DNA of 5,393 nucleotides. Origin: Acidobacteriaceae bacterium. Lineage in GTDB: Bacteria > Acidobacteriota > Terriglobia > Terriglobales > Acidobacteriaceae. The stretch spans positions 1-5,393 of the forward strand of contig JASHUR010000262.1 of NCBI GenBank assembly GCA_030039895.1. Direction: 5' to 3'. Below the pieces are notes generated by a model. It worked only from the letters and a program-made list of their open reading frames with translations, ran no database searches and was not told the origin of the DNA. The translations under genes and the position numbers were made by a program. Below are positions 1 through 4,245 of the stretch, one piece after another (the stretch's first letter is position 1; each line of letters starts with the position of its first letter).

Positions 1-187
1 CGACGCCGTCCGACTTCATCTCAACATAGCCATCGCGGCGGAGCCGGCGCAAGGCCATGGAGACAGCGGGCGGGGAGACTCCGAGCCAGTGCGCAAGCGT
101 GGCAGAGATGACGGTTTGCCCCTCGCTCTCGGCCTCAAGCACAGCCTTGAGATAGTCCTCTTTTGAAACGCTTATGGTATCCTTCAC
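1..187 (-). CDS. DtxR/MntR-family metal-dependent transcriptional regulator, N-terminal part (runs off left edge)
   Basis: The 62 visible codons give the N-terminal winged-helix domain of the DtxR/MntR/IdeR family. Helix 1 reads SKEDYLKAVLEAESEG. It is followed by a helix-turn-helix around residues 27-50 containing LAHWLGVSPPAVSMALRRL, then the wing start RDGYVEMKSDGV, all in the family's order. These proteins bind Mn(II) or Fe(II) and then repress metal-uptake genes. Asp11 aligns with the MntR metal-ligand Asp (Met in DtxR), but the position of the next MntR ligand Glu is Lys14, so metal choice is open. The metal-binding and dimerisation helices lie outside the window. The start is GTG at 185-187: an in-frame TAA lies two codons upstream, so no earlier start is possible. 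No clear Shine-Dalgarno precedes it. It follows the transporter gene by 68 nt on the same strand with no evident terminator, so co-transcription is plausible. Confidence 0.8.
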   Translation of the reverse strand, partial: MKDTISVSKEDYLKAVLEAESEGQTVISATLAHWLGVSPPAVSMALRRLRRDGYVEMKSDGV

Positions 188-255
188 GACTTATTCAGCA
201 TCGCCTGTGGTCGAGGCGTTGTAAAGAGCGTCAGGCACCTAAAGAGCAAACCGCA

Positions 256-1554
256 TTAGTGGAAGCGGGTTTGCCGGTGAAGCAGCCAGCAACAACCGAG
301 GAGGAGAACCAGCAGAATTGCCGTGAGGACAACTGCGCTGGGAAGCTGCACGGCGATGGGCGGGCGCTGGACGCCGATGGCCAGCCATACGAAGACGCCG
401 ACGGCGAGAGCCAGAATGAGGAAGTCCCACCAGGGCCGGGCTTGGGACGCGGCTGAACCGGATTCGGGTCCATGGTAGGCGCTTACTGTGTCGGCGAGAT
501 CCAGCTTATAGCGGTCGCACTCGCGAATAATGGCGCTCATGCAGGAGTCGCGCTCTTTGATGGAGGCGGAAGCCGAGGTGATGGCCAGCGCGCCGACAAT
601 CATGATGGCGGAAGCACCGAAGACGAGTACGCGCAGCGAGAGTGAGGTGTGGGCAAATTCTCCGAAGACGAGCGCGCCCCAGGCCAGTCCCCACAGCTGA
701 TTGGTATTTGACAGCGGGATGGCCCGCCCGATGCCGATGTATTTGGTAGCGTATTGCTGGAAAAGATCGCCGATGACCCAGCAAAATCCGCCGAGAAAGA
801 GCCAGAGCATGGACGGCCGGAGAGTTCTCAGTTCCGCAGCGAGGGGCGTGACGCCGCCTTGCAGGGTAAAGGCAAGAAGCCCCATGGTCCCCAGCTCGCC
901 AAAGGTGAAGATGGTGACAAAGGAGAGCGGGTTCATTCCAGAGAGATAAGCCTTGCGATAGGGGACATACATGGTCCCCCACATAAGGCCAGCACCAAGC
1001 GCCGCGATGACGCCGGAGACTGCGCGGGCAGAAGAAACTGTGCCGGAATGAACAGAGGCTGCAGAAAGCATGACCGCGCTGGCAACGATGGCGATGGCTC
1101 CGCCGACAACCTTGGCCCAGCTTTTCGCGCTGGCGCCCTTGAGCTCATGAAAGAAGAACCATCCCCAGAACAGCCCCACGAGGCAGTTGGTGTTCCAGAG
1201 CGGGAAGGCGATGGAAAGGCCGACGTCGCGGATGGCGAAGACGGTGAGTGTATTGGCAACGGCCCAAAGCGAGCCGGCCAATACGGCCCACACCATGAGA
1301 TGGGGTTTCTTGCGCAGGTCGCGGAATACATAATTGGTTCCTTTAAAGGCGATGGGCAGGGTCCAGCGGGCGACGAAAACGCCGAAGACCATGCAGAGCG
1401 AAATGGCGAAGGGCGAAAAGCCGGCCGCGACCAGCTTGGTTGGAGCTTCCGCGCCGCCGAGCCATGCGCCCGCAGTCAGCGCGCAGGCAATCCCAAGTCC
1501 GTGGAAGGAGCGCAGCGTGCCGGTGGGCCGGCTGGAGGGTGCGAGTGTCGGCAT
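256..1554 (-). CDS. GRP/RhaT-like DMT-superfamily sugar transporter with a C-terminal two-helix extension
   Basis: This 432-residue inner-membrane protein shows ten hydrophobic helices at about residues 19-36, 45-66, 86-107, 112-134, 147-165, 178-199, 209-231, 248-270, 275-299 and 305-327. That is the drug/metabolite transporter fold. The two halves carry a repeated motif: PLWNTNCLVGLFWGW (118-132) and PLSNTNQLWGLAWGA (280-294), the internal duplication of glucose/ribose-porter (GRP, GlcU) and RhaT relatives, which usually take up sugars by proton symport. GRP members are commonly about 290 residues. Here a polar linker (about 330-373) and two more helices (about 375-395 and 404-425) are added. 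The ATG at 1554 lies 9 nt after the MIOX stop, in the same frame with that stop as the nearest upstream in-frame stop. No Shine-Dalgarno is obvious, so translational coupling to MIOX is likely. Neighbourhood suggests myo-inositol or a related sugar as substrate, but this is inference. Confidence 0.85.
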   Translation of the reverse strand: MPTLAPSSRPTGTLRSFHGLGIACALTAGAWLGGAEAPTKLVAAGFSPFAISLCMVFGVFVARWTLPIAFKGTNYVFRDLRKKPHLMVWAVLAGSLWAVANTLTVFAIRDVGLSIAFPLWNTNCLVGLFWGWFFFHELKGASAKSWAKVVGGAIAIVASAVMLSAASVHSGTVSSARAVSGVIAALGAGLMWGTMYVPYRKAYLSGMNPLSFVTIFTFGELGTMGLLAFTLQGGVTPLAAELRTLRPSMLWLFLGGFCWVIGDLFQQYATKYIGIGRAIPLSNTNQLWGLAWGALVFGEFAHTSLSLRVLVFGASAIMIVGALAITSASASIKERDSCMSAIIRECDRYKLDLADTVSAYHGPESGSAASQARPWWDFLILALAVGVFVWLAIGVQRPPIAVQLPSAVVLTAILLVLLLGCCWLLHRQTRFH

Positions 1555-1563
1555 GAGAGCGGA

Positions 1564-2424
1564 TTACCAATCAATCTCAGACGGAAAGAACTCGGCGATC
1601 AGGTCCTCATAGAAGGGCTTCAACTCTTTGATGCTCGGCTTTTCGGCACCCTTTGAATACAGATCATACGGGTTGAACTTGTGCACCCACTTGAACATTT
1701 CTTCATCATGCGGCGACATGAGATGCCGATAGGCGCCGTGACGGTGGGCGGAATAGAACGAGTGGTAGCGCAGCATGTAATGTGCAGGCTCAGGCAGGTA
1801 GTCGCGCGCAACACGATAGATGTACTCATCGTGCCCCCAGGAGAGGTGCACCTTGTCCAGCCCGCAATTCGGTTCGTAGATGCCGCAGAGGGTCTGGTAT
1901 TCGGGAACATGGACGTCAGGGTTGAGCACGAAGTACTGGTGGAAGACGACCTGGTCGGAGTAGCCGCATCCTACGGGGAATGTATCGCCGACGACGGCCC
2001 ATTGGGGCTCTCCATAAAGGCAGAGGACTTTGCCGAGATCATGGATGAAGCCGGCAAGAATGAACCAGCGAGGCTGGCCGTCTTTGCGAATGGCCTCCGC
2101 GGTCTGGAGCAGATGCTCGATTTGAGAGAGATCAGTGTCGGGGTCGCTGTCGTCAACCAGGGTGTTGAGATAGTCGGCTGCGGCCCAGATGCTCTTCTTT
2201 CCGCGCTTAAGCCCGCAGAACTCTTTTTCCTTCTGAAGAGTAAAGGCCAGGGTCTGGTTGGCATGGTTCAGGCGGTAGAACTCGGCAACAGAGGGATTTA
2301 CGTTCTCGTCGTAGTTGCGAAACTCAGAAGGGTCCTTCCCTTCGCGATATCTGCCGGCGATGAAGTCGTCCCACTGATCGATGTGCTTCAGGGGCTCCTG
2401 CGGCTGTTTGTGTGGCGTTGTCAT
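1564..2424 (-). CDS. MIOX: Inositol oxygenase (myo-inositol oxygenase, EC 1.13.99.1)
   Basis: This cytosolic di-iron enzyme opens myo-inositol with O2 to give D-glucuronate. The 286-residue product is close to the 285-residue human MIOX and collinear with it as I remember that sequence. Shared blocks are FRNY (35-38), QTAEAIRK, HDLGKVL, GEPQWAVVGDTFPVGC (138-153), CGLDKV, SWGHDEY, RYHSFY and the C-terminal PYDLYSK. All six iron ligands of the HD-domain fold are present: His104, His128, Asp129, His198, His221 and Asp254. Lys132 matches the substrate-contacting Lys of the human enzyme. The start is set at the ATG at 2424 because a strong GGGGGAG lies 7 nt upstream. An in-frame ATG at 2457 would add 11 residues that the family does not need, and it falls in the operator-like site. 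It is followed after 9 nt by a sugar transporter, suggesting an uptake-plus-oxidation operon. Confidence 0.96.
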   Translation of the reverse strand: MTTPHKQPQEPLKHIDQWDDFIAGRYREGKDPSEFRNYDENVNPSVAEFYRLNHANQTLAFTLQKEKEFCGLKRGKKSIWAAADYLNTLVDDSDPDTDLSQIEHLLQTAEAIRKDGQPRWFILAGFIHDLGKVLCLYGEPQWAVVGDTFPVGCGYSDQVVFHQYFVLNPDVHVPEYQTLCGIYEPNCGLDKVHLSWGHDEYIYRVARDYLPEPAHYMLRYHSFYSAHRHGAYRHLMSPHDEEMFKWVHKFNPYDLYSKGAEKPSIKELKPFYEDLIAEFFPSEIDW

Positions 2425-2431
2425 TGCAAAT

Positions 2432-2438
2432 CTCCCCC
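2432..2438 (-). promoter_or_regulatory. Shine-Dalgarno site of the MIOX gene
   Basis: On the minus strand GGGGGAG sits 7 nt before the ATG at 2424. It decides between the two in-frame ATGs in favour of the downstream one and implies strong initiation, unlike the weak sites of the transporter and the DtxR-like gene that follow. Confidence 0.8.
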
Positions 2439-2455
2439 GTGCATCGATATTCAGC

Positions 2456-2475
2456 ATACGGTACCGCTAACGTTT
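2456..2475. promoter_or_regulatory. Candidate LacI-family operator upstream of MIOX
   Basis: The 20 bases ATACGGTACCGCTAACGTTT are a degenerate dyad centred on a CG (2465/2466): 7 of 10 positions mirror. They match 14 of 20 positions of the palindrome before the TonB-receptor gene when both are aligned on the central CG, including the uninterrupted CGCTAACGT. A second, overlapping reading is the inverted repeat GCTAA-CGT-TTAGC at 2466-2478. The site lies 32-51 nt upstream of the MIOX ATG, where a bound repressor would block transcription. No convincing -35/-10 pair for MIOX could be picked out around it. The likely binder is the LacI-type protein encoded at 2764-3831 (inference). Confidence 0.5.
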
Positions 2476-2547
2476 AGCATTTTGCAGGCCAGTTCGGCAA
2501 GCAAATTTGAAGACTTTTCATCAGACTCAAATCTTTTCTTCCCGGTT

Positions 2548-2576
2548 TTGCGATCTTTGCGAGGATACGTTAGAGT
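2548..2576 (+). promoter_or_regulatory. Candidate sigma-70-like promoter reading towards the small membrane-peptide gene
   Basis: TTGCGA (2548-2553) and TAGAGT (2571-2576) each match 4 of 6 consensus bases and are separated by exactly 17 nt. Transcription would begin near 2583, about 67 nt before the GTG of the small gene. The sequence TACGTTAG (2566-2573), overlapping the -10, equals part of a half-site of the palindrome at 4121-4142, so the same regulator could act here. The other half-site is poor. Confidence 0.3.
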
Positions 2577-2609
2577 GCTCGAGGAGTTCATGCTCGATTC
2601 GAAATGATT

Positions 2610-2624
2610 CGCGGCCAGACCGCG
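2610..2624. other. Short GC-rich hairpin in the MIOX-lacI spacer
   Basis: CGCGG (2610-2614) and CCGCG (2620-2624) form a perfect 5-bp stem around a 5-nt loop. On the plus strand it would lie in the leader of the small gene, about 15 nt before its ribosome site. On the minus strand it lies 140 nt past the LacI-type stop, but no T-run follows, so it is not a standard terminator. The same CGCGGCC and CCGCG elements recur in the hairpin near 3959-3980. Confidence 0.3.
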
Positions 2625-2649
2625 CGCATCCGCTGCGATGGGAGATATT

Positions 2650-2739
2650 GTGCTGAAAGCCATCCTCACAGACAGCCACTTCTGGATCCCTCTGATTGTC
2701 CTGCTCGGGGGGATCGTGCTGCTCATCCTGCTGCATTGA
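2650..2739 (+). CDS. Probable 29-residue single-pass membrane peptide, function unknown
   Basis: From GTG at 2650 the frame reads MLKAILTDSHFWIPLI (GTG as Met) and continues as an unbroken hydrophobic helix to LLILLH before TGA at 2737-2739. A GGGAG at 2640-2644 stands 5 nt before the GTG. An ATG at 2638 in the same frame would add four residues but has no ribosome site of its own. The layout is a short charged or polar head (Lys3, Asp8), an aromatic FW, then about 17 apolar residues. This resembles the minimal one-helix proteins often left unannotated, and I have the impression of similar peptides in acidobacterial genomes but cannot verify it. It lies on the strand opposite to its neighbours, 24 nt from the stop of the LacI-type gene and convergent with it. 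No function can be assigned. Confidence 0.55.
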   Translation: MLKAILTDSHFWIPLIVLLGGIVLLILLH

Positions 2740-2763
2740 GGCAGGCTGCAGAAGCGGAGAATT

Positions 2764-3831
2764 TTAACGCTTGGCTCGGGCACGTGGTTTATCCGTTGAA
2801 CAGGCTTGAACGGACTGTGCGGCTGTGCCCGCGGACGAAGCACGGACGACCAGTCTTGGCTCAACTCGTATGTGTTTGGGAACTGCAATCCGCTTGCCGA
2901 TAAGGTCAAGAGCGAGCTTTCCGGCCTGCTCACCGAGCTGACCGGTGGACTGGTCAATGGACGAAAGTGGAACGCGCAGGTAGTCCGAATAGCGGATGTT
3001 TCCGCAGCCGACAAAGGCGATGTCGCCTGGAATCGAGAGCCCGGCCTCAAGCGTTGCGTACATGGCGCCGATGGCGGTGAGATCGTTGTAGCAAAAAACG
3101 GCATCTGGCCGAGGCTTTTTTTGAAGCAGCTTGCGCATCACCTGGCAGCCGACATCCTCGCCAAGCTCTTCCACCCTTGAATTGGAGAGGATGTACGGCT
3201 CGCGAATGGCGACGCCTGCTTCCCGGAGAGCATCTCTGTATCCTCGCTGGCGGTCTACTCCAGGCGCAAGGTCAGGGCCGGCGATGTGCGCGATTCTGCG
3301 CTTGCCCGTGCTGATAAGGTGCCGGGTGGCCGCGAGGCCGGCAGCGTAGTCATCCGTGCCGACGAAGTGGGCGCGAAGATAAGGGAAATTGCGATCAATC
3401 AGAATGAAGGGCGTGCGCTGATCGTCGATGCCGTAAAACCCTTGCAGGGTAGGCTGGCAGGACGCGACGAGCAAGGCATCGACCCCTCTCGCCAGAACGT
3501 TGCGTATCTCCTGTTTCTCGATCTCAGGGTCCTCCTCTGACGAAGCAAGGATGAGACCATAGCTATGGCTGCGCAGAACTCCGTTGAGCGATTTGGCGAA
3601 TTCTGCGAAGAAAGGATGCAAGAGATCAGGAACGACGAGACCGACGGTGTAGCTTTTGCCGCTGGCGAGGCCGCGCGCCAGCATGTTGGGGCGGTAATTC
3701 AACTCTGCCATGCGTTTGAGGACTCGCTGTCGTGTCTCCTCGCTGATATCCTCCATGCCGCGCAGGGCCTTGGAGACGGTAATCAGCGACACCCCCAAAT
3801 CACGCGCGATGTCTTTAAGCCGAACGGCCAT
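2764..3831 (-). CDS. LacI/GalR-family transcriptional regulator
   Basis: This full-length 355-residue regulator begins MAVRLKDIARDLGVSLITVS, the typical LacI helix-turn-helix (residues 4-25). The recognition helix carries Leu16, Ile17 and Lys21. The hinge RPNMLARGLASGKS (47-60) has Leu55 at the place of the residue that wedges into a central CpG in LacI and PurR operators. The rest is the periplasmic-binding-protein-like effector domain: VGLVVPDLLHPFF opens the first lobe, VFCYNDLTAIGA is the conserved mid-domain block, and PLSSIDQ lies near the end, before a basic tail KPRARAKR. Such proteins usually repress sugar-use genes until a ligand binds. The ligand cannot be read from the sequence; inositol, glucuronate or a precursor glycoside would fit the context. 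The ATG at 3831 starts the HTH at the usual place, though no good Shine-Dalgarno precedes it. It is divergent from the TonB-receptor gene and 339 nt upstream of MIOX on the same strand. Confidence 0.95.
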   Translation of the reverse strand: MAVRLKDIARDLGVSLITVSKALRGMEDISEETRQRVLKRMAELNYRPNMLARGLASGKSYTVGLVVPDLLHPFFAEFAKSLNGVLRSHSYGLILASSEEDPEIEKQEIRNVLARGVDALLVASCQPTLQGFYGIDDQRTPFILIDRNFPYLRAHFVGTDDYAAGLAATRHLISTGKRRIAHIAGPDLAPGVDRQRGYRDALREAGVAIREPYILSNSRVEELGEDVGCQVMRKLLQKKPRPDAVFCYNDLTAIGAMYATLEAGLSIPGDIAFVGCGNIRYSDYLRVPLSSIDQSTGQLGEQAGKLALDLIGKRIAVPKHIRVEPRLVVRASSAGTAAQSVQACSTDKPRARAKR

Positions 3832-3893
3832 AGGCAGCTAAGACTGAACTCTCTTTCCAGCGCTGAGCGATGACTGCGGGGGCAAGTAGCACC

Positions 3894-3899
3894 AGTATA
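3894..3899 (-). promoter_or_regulatory. Candidate -10 box for the LacI-type gene
   Basis: The minus strand reads TATACT here (5 of 6 consensus bases), 62 nt before the start codon. No good -35 lies 16-18 nt upstream (the 17-nt position reads AAAGTG), so the promoter would be weak or need an activator, as is usual for a low-abundance repressor. Confidence 0.3.
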
Positions 3900-3958
3900 C
3901 CCGGATAAGATGCGGGCACTTTTCGGAATTGGATAGCGCTTTTTTGCAGCGAGCGGAG

Positions 3959-3988
3959 CCGCGGCCCTCTCGGCCCCGCGACCTTTTT
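3959..3988 (+). terminator. Terminator-like hairpin followed by T5
   Basis: CGCGG (3960-3964) pairs with CCGCG (3976-3980), with two more C-G pairs after a bulge, followed by ACC and TTTTT (3984-3988). It would work only for plus-strand transcription, where no gene lies just upstream. It could insulate the receptor promoter from antisense transcripts of the regulator gene, or be chance in GC-rich DNA. Confidence 0.22.
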
Positions 3989-4022
3989 GTTCCTCGTCGT
4001 GTTCCACGGGGATTTCAAGATT

Positions 4023-4038
4023 GCTTTAGCGCTACTGT
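4023..4038. promoter_or_regulatory. Weak secondary operator-like dyad
   Basis: GCTTTAGCGCTACTGT is centred on a CG (4030/4031) with a perfect TAGCGCTA core at 4027-4034. Each half agrees with the half-site GCTAACGT of the main palindrome at 6 of 8 positions. It lies 101 nt from the main site, center to center, so a looped or auxiliary repressor contact is possible, or autoregulation of the LacI-type gene. Confidence 0.3.
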
Positions 4039-4091
4039 GATTGCATTTAACGAAGCATCTTGCCAATTTTTACGCAAAATTCACGGAATAT

Positions 4092-4158
4092 GCGTCCTGA
4101 GGTTCATATTTTGCTTGCATACTTCGTTAGCGCTAACGTAGTCTCATTCGCGTCCTGA
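4092..4158. repeat. 9-bp direct repeat GCGTCCTGA on both sides of the main palindrome
   Basis: GCGTCCTGA occurs at 4092-4100 and again at 4150-4158, 58 nt apart, flanking the operator at 4121-4142. An inverted partner, TTCAGGAC, lies at 4187-4194. The repeats might be contacts for a second regulator, but nine bases are short. Confidence 0.4.
4121..4142. promoter_or_regulatory. Palindromic LacI-family operator before the TonB-receptor gene
   Basis: CGTTAGCGCTAACG at 4125-4138 is a perfect 14-bp palindrome. It extends to 22 bp (4121-4142) with a single mismatched pair (4124/4139). The centre is CG, as in operators bound by LacI/PurR-type proteins, which insert a hinge leucine at that step. It lies 103-125 nt upstream of the receptor ATG and in the intergenic region shared with the divergent LacI-type gene. 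The half-site GCTAACGT recurs in the MIOX upstream site at 2466-2473. The binder is inferred, not shown. Confidence 0.75.
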
Positions 4159-4241
4159 AAAACGACTATGAAAGCGGGAGCGAACCTTCAGGACCAGTGA
4201 GACAAACTGCTCCCTTGCAGATGCAGAACTTTGTGGAGGTT
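4141..4241 (+). promoter_or_regulatory. Potentially structured leader of the TonB-receptor mRNA, with a ribosome-site-masking alternative
   Basis: Four complementary stretches are visible. GTCTCA (4141-4146) pairs with TGAGAC (4198-4203). Inside it, GTCCTGAA (4152-4159) pairs perfectly with TTCAGGAC (4187-4194). The loop segment GGGAGC (4176-4181) can pair with GCTCCC (4209-4214), giving a pseudoknot-like layout. AACCTTCA (4183-4190) can instead pair with the ribosome site TGGAGGTT (4234-4241) over 8 bp with one G-U. The last pairing uses bases of the inner stem, so the two forms exclude each other, as in translational switches. No known riboswitch class is recognised. If transcription starts at or after about 4141, the outer stem is lost. 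Short complementarity can arise by chance. Confidence 0.35.
4234..4240 (+). promoter_or_regulatory. Shine-Dalgarno site of the TonB-receptor gene
   Basis: TGGAGGT places GGAGG 6 nt before the ATG at 4246 and fixes that start over the in-frame ATG at 4255, which is nine bases further on. Confidence 0.8.
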
Positions 4242-4245
4242 GTTC

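Larger units (their letters stand above)
3832..4245. other. Divergent intergenic control region between the LacI-type and TonB-receptor genes
   Basis: These 414 bases hold no convincing gene; the short frames in them lack ribosome sites and recognisable products. The left part (3832-3990) would carry the promoter of the regulator and a GC-rich hairpin. The middle (3991-4120) is AT-richer, with a TAGCGCTA dyad and weak -10-like CATATT (4105-4110) and CATACT (4118-4123), neither with a good -35. The right part holds the main palindrome and the receptor leader. Individual elements are listed separately. Confidence 0.7.

Noticed and set aside
163..456. Plus-strand 97-codon open frame across the transporter 3' end
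   Set aside because: It is opposite the transporter tail, with charged low-complexity composition and no homologous features.
754..1656. Plus-strand open frame of 300 codons opposite the transporter
   Set aside because: Its product is a highly charged, Gly/Glu/Arg-rich sequence typical of the strand opposite a hydrophobic GC-rich gene. The minus-strand transporter explains the open frame.
2425..2457. Upstream in-frame ATG at 2457 as MIOX start
   Set aside because: It lies inside the operator-like site and has no ribosome site, whereas the ATG at 2424 has GGGGGAG 7 nt before it and gives the usual family length.
1681..2607. Plus-strand open frame of 308 codons opposite MIOX and its upstream region
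   Set aside because: It is the antisense shadow of MIOX: the minus-strand product has a complete active site and matches a known family, while this one has no recognisable domain and no good ribosome site. It also runs through the MIOX upstream region.
2451..3104. Minus-strand 217-codon open frame overlapping the 3' part of the LacI-type gene and the spacer
   Set aside because: It is in another frame of the well-supported regulator, Ser/Pro/Arg-rich, with no recognisable domain. The spacer part lacks coding features.
4046..4055. TTTAACGAAG as a further operator half-site
   Set aside because: It matches one half-site of the main palindrome at 8 of 10 positions, but the opposite half shows no mirror, so it is more likely chance in AT-richer DNA.
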